From: Sinotaia quadrata | Taxonomy: Eukaryota; Mollusca; Gastropoda; Architaenioglossa; Viviparidae | DNA length: 64,000 bases | Assembly (NCBI GenBank): GCA_028829895.1 | Contig: CM054177.1 | Location: 30,701,564-30,765,563 of the forward strand | Reading direction: 5' to 3' | Part shown: positions 27,401 to 59,984 of the stretch, piece after piece | How the letters are laid out: each line of letters begins with the position of its first letter | Numbering within the stretch: position 1 is the stretch's first letter | Position numbers and translations under genes: made by a program | Notes under the pieces: generated by a model | Database searches by the model: none | Told to the model about the DNA's origin: nothing | The model's input: only the letters and a program-made list of their open reading frames with translations

Positions 27401-30400
27401 AATGAACAGGACTGATTTTTGTTATTGATACCAGTAATTCAAATGATTCATTACCTGCTCATAAAGTTATGAGATTAATTAAATTGTTCTTTTTATATTT
27501 ATATTCACTATTTTTTTTTCATGAAACTCATCTCCCAACCCAAATTACCTCCATTCATTACATTCTTGAATCCAATATGAATACTAATATGGTGCCAAGA
27601 GGGATATTTTTGCTTGAACTCAAGGCTTTAAGTTAAAACATTGGTCTTTAACTTTAACTACTAATATAATACCTGTTACAGAAAACCAAAATAGGAAAAA
27701 AAACACAATAAAGACACATGCAAAATGAAAACAGCAAAGAACCCTTCCATTTACCAAAATATTACCTTTTCCAATTCTGGAACAGTTCTAGAACAGTAAA
27801 TCAGTTTTGTCACTTCCAGTGGATTGGCCTGTTAAAGATAGGTATGCTGTATTATAAATTAATTTACATAAACCAGATCTAAAGAATCTGAAATAGTGGT
27901 AACTTTTCTTGGATTCAAGTTTTATGCATTTATAGAGATCATAAACAATTTAAAATATGTTAACATTTTAGATCAAATGTTATGAATTTATAGTGATCAG
28001 AAAGAAGAAAACAATGAAAATAGTGTTTAATCTGTAACAGATTCCATTCCTGCATAACTTACTCAATAGGAATGCTGCAGAATCTTTATTTCAAATAGAA
28101 GAAGTGGTGATGACTCATACAATTCATGGAAATTCTTCAATTAATATTTGAAAATATTATAGTTAACACAAGAAACATATCTAATCAAACGTGGATTTAA
28201 TTATATATATAAAATAATCAGATATGAATAAATATAGAAGTTAAAATAATTATAATGAAATTTACCCTCATGTATGCCACAATAAGGGAGAGAAGTGATA
28301 CTGTCTTGCCTGTCCCTGATGGCATCTCCAACACACAGTGGCCCTGCAAAGTTTTATCATATCTATTTTTCCATTCTACAAACACATTAACTTATACAGT
28401 ATATTTATTTTACTGCTCAGTAATAAGGTCAATATCTGTATATTTATACACTACAATCTTAGAAGACTATGTCAGTTTTCAGAAAAGTGAAAGTGCTGGA
28501 TAATTCTTGATGAAACAAACTATATAATCATCAATAGGCATCCTTCATCCAGTATCAACATTTGATACTTTTTGAGTATGGCTGAAAGGAATGACTGGGC
28601 AATACTGTTACAAAATTATTATCTTTGTTTTCTTTACAAACTGGATCCCCTATGACTTAAACAGACAAGAAATGAGAATATTGTAGATCTCTTCCAAAAT
28701 ACCACTACTACTTGAGTACACATAGCATTCCAGTTCATACTAACTTCTATTCATACAGACAGTACACCATACACACGATGTGACTCAAAACACTCTACAT
28801 TGACTTCAGTCCACACTATTCATACAGACAGTACACCATACACATGATGTGACTCAAACACACAACACTGACTCCAACCCATAATTATTAACATGCATGG
28901 TACATTATGCACACAAAACGACTCACAACACACTACACTCACTTTGGCATCCAGTGTACGTTTGAGTTCCAGCATGTATAGATACTGCTCTGGGTAGATA
29001 TAGTCATATGGAAAATACACCAACAATCCATCCACATTCAGCCTGCACAAAAAGAATCAATAGGGTGATCTCAAATAGTGTGAATAAAACCAACACTTCA
29101 TCTACATTCAATCTGTACAATCAAAAGAACGACCTCACAAATATGTGTAAAACAATGCACTATCTAACTACACCAGTACAATCAAGAAGGTGACCTCACA
29201 AATATGTGTAAAACAATGCACTATCTAATTACATCAGTACAATCAAGAAGGTGAACTCACAAATATGACAAATATGTGTAAAACAATGCACTATCTAATT
29301 ACACCTGCACAATCAACAGGATGTTGTTTTGTTTTTATTTCACACACATTCATAACTGCTTGGGTGGACTTCTACTAATAATATCGCTTTCACATTACAA
29401 ATGATGCCTACATGGTATTCCTATGGTAAAACCTGTTTTTACTTATGAATTGAATGGCTAAACATTTACATGCTTAGTCTTTTAGCTTTCATGGCAGTCC
29501 ATCTCAAGCATTTAAATTACATATTTTAATATTACAATATTGACTGAATGTGTCGGGGCTTAAATTAATAACTCTATCTCTGAGGAGAATGACAATCACA
29601 AAGTATATATTTCAAAGCAAAACTTCACCTGAATCCATTGCAAGAGAAACATTTACAGTATATGAAAAACCAACACAATCTATTTTCAATTTGTAATCAA
29701 CAGGCTAACATCACAAAGCATATACTGTCAAAGCAAAACTTCACCTGAATCCATTGCACAATAAGCATTTATAGAAAAAAACAACACTCCTAATTCCACC
29801 TGAGAATCAAGTTGATTTCAGATGCTTATTGAATATTTATGATGCTGAATTTACATTTATTAATATGAATTTGTTGTTACTGAATCTTGATTTAACCAGA
29901 TATTATTCAGTACAAATATGCATAAAAATGCAGTCAATATAATATATTATATTTTTAGAAAAACATATTTTACACTTAAAGATAACTATTTGTTTCTTTT
30001 TTGACATAAATGTATTCGTTTTAATTTTAGATTTTACAGGAAAAACTTTTAATATTTATCATTCAACCAATAATTCTAAAATACATGTAATACAAATTAA
30101 TAAATTTGTCTAATTAGCAATATTGAGAAATTAAAGTTTTAGGTCTTAAATGTCTTAATCATGTGCACATAAATAGACCCAAGTGCCTGTTGCAAAGAAG
30201 AAAGGTTAATACTTATCAAAGACATGTACAACTCTAAATGCTGATTGTTAACTATGAACAAATGAATGAAACAAGTGTTATGTGCAACCATGCTTTAAAA
30301 TAAACTAAACAAAATGAATAACACTGTCACTTGTGTTAAAACATTAAATTATATTCGGATCTATTCCGGTAAATTATTATTTGTTTTTAAGATAACTTTA

Positions 30401-31836
30401 GAGGCTCAAATGAAACTATAATTAATGTATTAAAATACTAACCTATTTAAAATAAATACAAATACATCTTGTAAACCTATGACCTGTTTATCATAAACAA
30501 TGTAAAAATGGATCATGGAAGTTTGTGAGTTAATTATTAAACCATCTTTGTAAAGTCTGAAAAGTATACTTAGAGTTAGAGTCAGAGAAATTAATCAGTG
30601 TCCATGAGAATAAGCTTAGACTGTAGACTATATGCCAGCAAATGTGCACAATATCATTAAAGTTTTAAAAATCAGTCGTTAAACTCTGCACATGCACAAA
30701 ATGAATTGAAATAAAAATGGAAACAGCACATGTTAGTTATACTTAAGTGTCTATGTACTTTAATATACATCAAGGTACGGACAAATGACAACCAAATTGT
30801 TCGTTCATTAGAAATCAATCATTATCTAGAAGTAGAATAAGGCATTTTAGCAGGCACCTGGAACACTATTTTGCACGTTCACACAAAAATTTAAATTAAA
30901 TAAAAAATAAAACACAAAAACAAAAACTATTCAAATCATAATCTTCTTTCTTCTTCCCATTACTAATTATTTGATTTACAACTGTGTGTTGATAATTATA
31001 TCACCCAAGGCTGCTAGTTTACAGATTATATTAATGGTGCAGTGCATATACAAGAAATAAGTTTCTAAAGCATTATATTTACAACAAAAGTTTAAATTTT
31101 AGTGCTTACTATATAAATACTAATCCAACATAATTCCAATAATAACAGTTTCAATTATCTTAAATATAAAACATATTTAATCCAATTTTTAACATTTTCC
31201 ATTTTTAAGTTTGCCTTGAGAAAAACCAAAACATGTTTTGTCTAAAACAGTAACAAAAATCAATATGAAATTTTCATTATTCATAATGCATCTTCTGTGA
31301 AGTGTGATGCAACAGAAGAAATTGAGGTGGGATTTAATTCTTAAATTGCTTGATGTCCCAAAATAAAAGTAATTTAAACACGAATTATATATATATTAAT
31401 TATCATACACAACTTCATGAGTAGAAAAATAAGAAAATGGTTTCATATTAATTATTATGTATTAAACCAAATAAAGCAGACCCTGAAGATGTGCATTAAT
31501 ATAAATGTTAAAAAAAACAAAAGCTGCTAGTTCAGGTATCTAAAGATTTTTTAACTAATATATACACTCAAACAATAGATTCTCATAAGGTAAATTTTCT
31601 ATAAAATTATAAACATAAGTGTGTTTACAATGGTGTTTAGTTGCAAGAAAATACTAAGATTAAGAATGAGAGAACAAGACCCTAGTAAGAAGTTAGCACA
31701 GTAGTACACACATTCTATTAATGTAGATCAACATATAAATTATTATTCATAATGTCAAAGAGGTCGTAAGAACTGCGATTTATATAACTTTAGAATTAAT
31801 CATTGCGGCTTTCTTAATATTTTTTACTTACTTCAT
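9513..31836 (-). CDS. ERCC2: ERCC2/XPD, TFIIH 5'-3' DNA helicase (residues 1-555; 3' end outside window)
   Basis: XPD is the Fe-S DEAH helicase of TFIIH, used in nucleotide excision repair and as a structural part of the transcription factor. Exons in transcript order: 31832-31836, 28943-29042, 28266-28343, 27766-27828, 25426-25539, 24818-24934, 24311-24364, 22900-22962, 21726-21849, 21079-21175, 19104-19213, 17160-17183, 15708-15876, 14327-14445, 13998-14137, 13199-13300, 12231-12294, 9957-10048, 9513-9542. They sum to 1665 nt (555 codons) with matching phases. Exon 1 carries only ATGAA, the split after MK as recalled for human ERCC2. Visible motifs: Walker A PSGTGKT with Lys48; Fe-S cysteines 116, 134, 155 and 190; DEAH starting at Asp234; the Arch region in exons 10-14; TSGTLSP across exons 15/16. 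Human XPD has 760 residues; the last ~205, with motifs V and VI, are not in the window. Intron 10 needs a GC donor. The call is near certain; completeness is unknown. Confidence 0.97.
9706..9777. mobile_element. hAT-type transposon end fragment
   Basis: The segment ends in GTTTGTGCATCACTGG, matching the reverse complement of the hAT terminal repeat seen intact at 36175 (CAGGGGTGCACAAAC). GGCCCCTGACTC beside it fits this family. Only one end is visible, so it is a relic. Confidence 0.5.
10367..11109. repeat. 53-bp minisatellite, 14 copies
   Basis: Nearly identical 53-bp units, each starting CTCATAAAC and ending near GAACACATGATG, fill 743 bp of ERCC2 intron 17. Copies differ at a few positions (CTTGGG/CCTGGG, CAGACTT/CAGGCTT) whose pattern suggests multi-unit block duplication. 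Confidence 0.98.
12554..13017. mobile_element. piggyBac-like MITE relic
   Basis: CTCTTTTAGTGCTG at 12554 and its near-complement AGCACCAAAAGAG at 13001-13013 form terminal inverted repeats of about 13 bp with one mismatch. TTAA follows the right end at 13014-13017, as for piggyBac insertions. Each end carries a second GTGCTGA-type motif 33-36 bp inward, like subterminal repeats. No TTAA is visible at the left end and there is no transposase, so it is a non-autonomous relic. It sits in ERCC2 intron 16. Confidence 0.45.
13601..13880. repeat. Tandem repeat, 62-76 bp, 4 copies
   Basis: Copies begin with TGAATGAATAGTACTACA-type sequence near 13601, 13677, 13739 and 13813 and end in a variable (ATAC)n stretch. 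It lies in ERCC2 intron 15. Confidence 0.9.
14730..14895. repeat. Tandem repeat, ~50 bp, 3 copies
   Basis: Three copies contain CAATCTGATATTAATACAAT followed by TTCTGGTAGTAAATAA, in ERCC2 intron 13. Confidence 0.85.
16195..16345 (+). mobile_element. Non-LTR retrotransposon 3' end, severely 5'-truncated
   Basis: About 150 bp closely match the end of the larger copy at 23180-23905: a shared CCTAAGACCACCTGGAGACG block, then GAAGAGGAAATGAAGAGCTG, ending in a GATAAGCAAGTAAGTAAG tail. A homopolymer-rich A/T tract precedes it. It is a dead-on-arrival insertion in ERCC2 intron 12. Confidence 0.75.
17540..17692. repeat. Tandem repeat, ~50 bp, 3 copies
   Basis: Three copies share GTTCTTTGATAGCTCTATCA and GAAGTTT elements, with drift in between. 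Located in ERCC2 intron 11. Confidence 0.85.
18376..18600. repeat. Tandem repeat, ~40 bp, 5-6 copies
   Basis: Copies share ATAACCTATATATTATACTG followed by ATAAA and GAGAGAAATA, with drift. It is followed by a (TA)n-rich microsatellite near 18640-18680. In ERCC2 intron 11. Confidence 0.85.
19753..20035. repeat. Tandem repeat, 38-41 bp, 7 copies
   Basis: Seven copies of a unit with GCAATGCTCAGTGGTAACAT followed by TTTACCACAACAAGTTGTGA. The ACAACAAGTTGTGA part is imperfectly self-complementary. Copies alternate between a short form and a form 3 bp longer (CAACAAG versus CAAG). In ERCC2 intron 10. Confidence 0.93.
20670..20955. repeat. Tandem repeat, ~95 bp, 3 copies
   Basis: Three highly similar copies, each with AACAACATTACTCAATTGTT, TTCACATGTTTTAC and ending AATAGTAAG. 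Located in ERCC2 intron 10, 120 bp from exon 10. A looser array of CCAGATA...TTCATGTTCACAAAAT units precedes it at about 20440-20660. Confidence 0.92.
21316..21495. repeat. (CA)n microsatellite with an internal duplication
   Basis: Long CA runs are interrupted twice by the same AATCGCGTATACACATACAA insert, so the array has a higher-order repeat. All open frames here are repeat artefacts. Confidence 0.95.
23180..23905 (+). pseudogene. Non-LTR retrotransposon reverse transcriptase C-terminal remnant
   Basis: Translation in pieces gives recognisable late-RT and post-RT signatures of a metazoan endonuclease/RT element: [64 protein letters not shown] and [14 protein letters not shown]. In-frame stops interrupt it (after RIGKA, after LKIR, inside the IGHTLRKP segment), so it is dead. 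It is 5'-truncated and ends in a GATAAGTAAG-type tail. The 16195-16345 fragment belongs to the same family and orientation. The clade (RTE-like or another) is not certain. Confidence 0.85.
25633..26180. repeat. Foldback inverted repeat, ~60-bp arms, ~430-bp loop
   Basis: Arm 25633-25692 matches the reverse complement of 26121-26180: 32 identical leading bases (start TCATCAGTCC, end AATTGCTTGC), then GAAACAGAA and GAAGCACAGA, about 53 of 60 bases. Both arms encode the same peptide ([14 protein letters not shown]) in divergent orientation, so two copies of one element were probably joined head to head. In ERCC2 intron 4. Confidence 0.85.
26101..26836 (+). pseudogene. Unclassified mobile-element-like coding remnant
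   Basis: Two overlapping open frames (119 and 133 residues; 26101-26460 and 26435-26836) read like one frameshifted protein rich in Lys, Thr, Gln and Asn: [43 protein letters not shown], then a Gln/Asn-rich part. It shares the [14 protein letters not shown] segment with the inverted copy at 25633-25692. I recognise no family. A retrotransposon ORF1-like or Gln-rich DNA-transposon-associated protein is possible. The repeated, inverted arrangement suggests a transposon rather than a host gene. Confidence 0.4.
26780..27260. repeat. Degenerate tandem repeat (TCATCTAGTGTAATAT family)
   Basis: About ten loosely similar 45-60 bp units contain TTTTGTCATCTAGTGTAATA, TTTACTTCCTTGTTATC and GTTTATTAAT. 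High divergence indicates an old array. In ERCC2 intron 4. Confidence 0.8.
29095..29300. repeat. Tandem repeat, ~60-75 bp, 3 copies
   Basis: Copies contain CAAATATGTGTAAAACAATG and CACTATCTAATTACA, directly 5' (in gene sense) of ERCC2 exon 2 inside intron 1. Another short duplication (CATACAGACAGTACACCATA) lies at 28754-28840 in intron 2. Confidence 0.85.
29301..31831 (-). other. Rest of ERCC2 intron 1, featureless
   Basis: AT-rich intron between the five-base first coding exon and exon 2. I see no exon, RNA gene or clear transposon in it. Confidence 0.6.
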
Positions 31837-31960
31837 TCTCTTTAAAATAAAAAGTTTTTGCAACAGTAATACAAAAAAGTTCGTCTGCAATTGTTGTTGG
31901 TGCCGGAAGCATGTGCAGCAACAGAACCGGAAATTGAATTTTTGTTGACTTTGAAACAAG
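31837..31960. promoter_or_regulatory. Compact divergent ERCC2/PEX6 promoter
   Basis: The ERCC2 ATG (minus, 31836-31834) and PEX6 ATG (plus, 31961) are separated by 124 bp that must hold both 5' UTRs and the core promoter. ETS-type sites are visible: CCGGAAG at 31903-31909 and ACCGGAAAT around 31926-31934. The PEX6 start lies within AAGATGGCGG (31958-31967), a YY1-like motif often found over start codons of housekeeping genes. No TATA box is needed to explain it. Motif calls are by eye. Confidence 0.7.
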
Positions 31961-55335
<23,375 letters not shown>

Positions 55336-55767
55336 AGAATTTTTTTAAATACACAGTGTGATAAAATGAACAAAAAACTAGGAAGTAGATTAATTAATTT
55401 ACAAGTAAATCTTTTCAAATGTAAATGAAATGCTGTTTTGACAATAGGTTAATCAGAAACATTGTGGTAATAAAAACTACTAAATGACTGTCTTTTCAGG
55501 AGGTGCTGGAATTAAATTTGTTGAAACATATGTATCACATTCAATTGCTACAAGAGTTTAAGTGTAATAGCCATAGAAGATGGGTTTTAGCAACTTGTTA
55601 CTTAGTAGACTTATAAATTAATATCATAGATTTTATCATCTTTATTTCATTATCTCTATCTTGACCAATTTAAGCAGTAGTTTCTGTTTTCATACTAGTT
55701 TTATTGCAGCCCTTAAATATATTTGTACACTACTTTATTACTGATAAGAATACTGTCTTCAAAAGGA

Positions 55768-55773
55768 AATAAA
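55768..55773 (+). terminator. Candidate PEX6 poly(A) signal
   Basis: AATAAA occurs 433 bp after the PEX6 stop. It is a plausible 3' UTR length; other A-rich hexamers exist nearby. Confidence 0.4.
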
Positions 55774-57130
55774 CTTTCTTTTAAGAAATAATATCAGTAT
55801 TGTTTTACAGGACTTTTTCAGTTGAATTATACCAATTAAACGATGGAAGTATTATTATTGCATTTATTATTACTCAGATTTAAATCATTGTTTTTGTTGT
55901 TATTATTGAAATACCCAAAGAATTTGTGAATGTGAGAAGATATGAATTGTTTTTGAACCCAAAAATAATTCTCTTACTATAACAAAGGATATAAACACAC
56001 CTCAAAATAACATCTTGACTTGAGAAATGTAATATTTTCTGTATTACTAAACATCTTAACTAATCATTTTCTTTATGTTTGCTTATGATGGTAATGATTT
56101 GTTAGTGTCTTATTAAAAAGTATTACGGTAATATCAATTCTCATGCAGCATTCATTAAAAAACAACATTGTGGATAAAACAATGAAGTGAATTTTGTACA
56201 AAATGTATAAAGGATTGGTCTTATATATTTTAATCAGTAACTACAAAAAAAATTAATATAATGCTCTATACTCTCACACAAAAAGTTTTATGACAGTTGA
56301 AAGAAACAAGAAACTTATTTGGTACTGAAATAATATTAAATAAAAAGTTCTTATTTATTTTCAATACATACATAAGTGTGTACAAATTTTCTAAAACATA
56401 ATTAATTAAGAACAATACACATCTAATTTTAACTCAGAAGCCATGCTATGTATATAAAATTCTGGCAGGTAAACAATGATCATGTCTTCTAGGTAATCCA
56501 CACCAAATAAATATTAAATCCCAGAAGAATGCAAAACATTTTGGAGATCTAGTAATGTAAATAAATAATAAAACATGCATACAATGTATTAAATATGTAT
56601 GAAATTTTTGTGTATAAATAAATATGTATATAATGTCTCTTTATAACTTAGCAGCCTTTTATTTATATTCATATTATAAAATCAGATAGTAAAATATGGT
56701 GATGTATGTGCATTTTTGTAAATTGAACTCAGTCTGAATTCACCCAGTTGTTGACTCTGGACACATTTACCTTTTTTTGTATATATTTCTAATATCAACC
56801 AACAGGCCAACCAGGCTTTTGCTCAGTAAATACTTCTTGCTAAATGAATCCCATCTACTTCTTATTTCATGACTTCAATTTGGATTATGATTGACAATGA
56901 CCCCTAGACAGTGCCAGACTACTGGTGAATTGTCCCTGTTCAATCTCAGCAGACATACCAAGCATTATCCAAATTAAGTAAAGGTCCAATTAAGAGAACT
57001 GCCTTTCACTGTTAAAGATATTAGCACTAATTCATGTTATATTCCTCTTCAATGTTTTAACTGATCATGACGAAATTTTTAGATTTACAAGTATAAAAAG
57101 AAAGATTATACTAAACATAATGGCACTAAC
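55774..57130. other. Intergenic, no gene seen
   Basis: AT-rich sequence with no exon-like open frame or clear repeat. Confidence 0.6.
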
Positions 57131-57142
57131 ACTAATAATGTT

Positions 57143-57315
57143 CATATATATATATATATATAAGCTTCTCCTTTGTATTATGCACTTTCAACATGTAATA
57201 GATAGAGAGACATTATGGCTGCCATTACACCCCCACCCCACCCCCACCCCCACACACGCACGCATGCACGGCACGCACACACACACCACCCACCCACACA
57301 CACACACACACACTC
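57143..57315. repeat. (TA)n followed by C-rich/(CA)n tract
   Basis: A (TA)n run at 57143-57163 precedes a 90-bp polypyrimidine/alternating tract at about 57223-57312 made of CCCCCACCCC and CACACA motifs, prone to non-B structure. Confidence 0.9.
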
Positions 57316-57504
57316 TCTGTCTGATTTCTGAATAAAACTTTTAAAATTCATCTTGTTTATGTGTTGTCAACAAAATCAAATGCATAAACATAACAATTTG
57401 GTGATGAGAATGCCAAAGATTGAACTGTAAGTAACTGATTTTATCTAGAGCAGAGAGCAAAATTAGTTTCATTCACACAAGCATCAAGACTCTGACAAAC
57501 AGGA

Positions 57505-58270
57505 CAACAAAATGAGATCACTACCAAACTTTCCCTCATTCTCTGTTTTTACTGATGAACAAACAGCTGGTATCAGATTTGAGAAATGGATTTCCAAATT
57601 TGAGAACATGCAACAAAAGAAAGAAAGAAAGCACTTTTACTTCATTACATATGCGAAGAAGGGTTTGACATCTATGACAGTTTCAGTGAGGAACAGAAAG
57701 GGAATAATGCAGCATATGACACAGCAAAGAAATCGCTGTAAGACTATTTCATGTCAAAGAAAAATGTGTTTATGAGACTTTCAGATTTCATCAAACAGTG
57801 CAGTTGAAAAGTGGATCCATTGATACGTTCTACACAAAAGCTGAATTGTCTGAGTCACGTGCAAATGAAATTGAGAATAACATTAAATGCCATGAGAATC
57901 ACACAGAAAACCAAGAAAAGAGAAAAGTTGAACACAAATCACATGATCATCAAGATATGCACACTTCTTACACTCAAAGGTCAAGTCTATGATTAAGGTC
58001 AGAGTTATGATTGAAGAAACAGAAATAATAATCATAGATCTACACAATGTAGAAATTGTGGTGGCATATTTCTGCCTGCAACCATTATGCCCAGCAAGAG
58101 GAAAGGAATGCAATGCCTGCCATGAGATGAATCATTCTGCCAAAGTGTGTCTCGCTCAAGTTCAAAGAAAATAAACCACCAAATCAAAGAAGATGATAAA
58201 ACAGAAGACAAAGAAAAAAATCATCTGATGACTATGAGGCAGAGGGTGAACAAGAATACAATATACAGGC
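57505..58270 (+). pseudogene. Gypsy-type LTR retrotransposon gag relic
   Basis: Pieces in different frames match a Ty3/Gypsy-like gag in order: LPNFPSFSVFTDEQTAGIRF with KWISKFENMQ, then FDIYDSFSEEQKG with AAYDTAKKSL, then SKKNVF, and near the end a zinc-knuckle-like part (CRNCGG, CPARGKECNACHEMNH, SAKVCLA). Several frameshifts and stops separate them, so no intact gag is left. TTTGGTGATGAG at about 57398-57409 could be the region after a left LTR (primer-binding site), but no LTR pair or pol is visible. It is a 5' fragment of an old insertion. Confidence 0.8.
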
Positions 58271-59690
58271 AGAAGATGAACCTGATGTAGTATTACAGTT
58301 TGTTTTAGATATTTTCTTTCTGGACTTGCAGTTAGTAATAAAACAACTGTTATACATACTTAATCAAAAATAATATATAATTTATAATTCAGTCATTTGT
58401 CTAAATCATTTTCAAAATAACTAACTTGACATGAACATTAAAATGCATAATTGTGTTATATAATTTGTGTAAAATGTAGGAGCAATCCATCCAAAACATA
58501 TTCAAATCAGAATACATTTCACTGCTATTAATATTTGTTACTGCTAGTATTTGTTTCGAGATATATTTATAATTTGTCACTGTTGTGCTATGATAAATAA
58601 AATATGTTCTATTTCAGTTCTATATGGTCTGTATTGTTCTGAACTCTGTGTTATGTTTGATCATCTAAAAAAATATGTTCATTGTTATATTATTAAATTA
58701 CAATGTGCTCAATGTTCCCTCAAAGGTGCTTGGCTACATAGCTCAATAGAAAATGCTGCACAGCAGTTTCAAAATAATGTGCACAAGTTTTGGTAGCAAG
58801 CTCAAACAACCGCCAGTTTTGCACACAGTAAAATTTGTAGAGGGAATGTGTTGTCCACAGTCTGAGAAAGTATGTGCTTGCATATGACTTATACGAGAGT
58901 ACTTGCATATTTCTAACATATATTGTTTTTAAAATTATATTTGATTGCATATGTTGCAATAAAAACTAAAATAATGTGAATTTACCATCATTTTGACTTT
59001 TTAATTGAGTTATGTACATGATAACAAATTGTGTTTATTTAAACTAGTTGTGATGGGGTTGTCAGTAGAAAGAAGATGACTAGGTAATATGATGACAGTA
59101 GATAGAAGATGACTAGGCAATATGACTGCAGTAATAGATGATAAGGCAAGGCAGCAAGTTAGTTCACATTCAAGGCTCATTATTTACTTTATTAAATTAG
59201 AGGTTGGGCTCATTACATATTGCTAGTTCCTAGAAAGTCAATATATAAGTTATAACGGGATGCAGGTAAACTGAAGAAGAAAACTTAGACAATTGCTACT
59301 GAAGCAAGACAAAATACCCTAGTTGTGTCTGCATCTGGTATATTGATAATAACTATGCGACTGTATCTTGTAATGTTAGCTATTGTCTATAACCGGTTAT
59401 AACTAAATTGTTGAGAATTTTTATATGTATAGCTAGAAATAAAATGTGAAAGTTTTTATATAGTATACTAGTAAACTAAAAACTTTATAGAAAAATCAGA
59501 ATAAACCAACCAGAAAATTATACCACCACAATACAACCTATGCTACACATGAAAATTATACCACCACAAAACAACCTATGCTACACATGAAAATTTATGG
59601 TTGACATGTGTACTTTAATATGATGACATAATTAAAATTAAAAACAGAAAGTACCAGACATAAGTATTTCTTAACAGCTTTTATATGTGA
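58271..59690. other. Intergenic, no gene seen
   Basis: AT-rich, with small duplications near 59065-59130 (AGAAGATGACTAGG units) and 59510-59595 (two copies of a 44-bp unit with ATACCACCACAA). Confidence 0.6.
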
Positions 59691-59984
59691 ATCGTCTGCT
59701 GCATTCCATAAAGAGGAGTAGTCTCCCCAATGTCACGTGACCGGTATGTTTATGTTGATTTTTTTCCTCTATTTCCAATATCTCGTCTGTATGACTAGGT
59801 AGAAGGGAAGGTGGGTTGTTTACTGCACACCGATGAGTTCTTAAAGCCTTGAGGCCACGTGATTTTTAGTATGCGCCGTTGTCTTATTGCTTCTTTGAGG
59901 CCGCAATTTCCTGAAAGTTTGCAGCCCAGCGCGCGGTCACCCGACTCCATACGTATTTCCACTACACACAGTTGGCGGAATGAG
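59691..59984 (+). promoter_or_regulatory. GC-richer promoter and probable first exon of an unidentified gene
   Basis: This block is clearly GC-richer than its surroundings, with many CpGs. It has a palindromic GTCACGTGAC (59732-59741) and a second CACGTG (59856-59861). It ends in GGCGGAATGAG|GTAAGG, a strong 5' splice site at 59984/59985 that would leave a first coding exon of ATG AG, as in ERCC2. No downstream exon is visible up to 64000, so the gene would continue beyond the window. A minus-strand 74-residue open frame here has no recognisable domain and is probably incidental. Confidence 0.5.
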
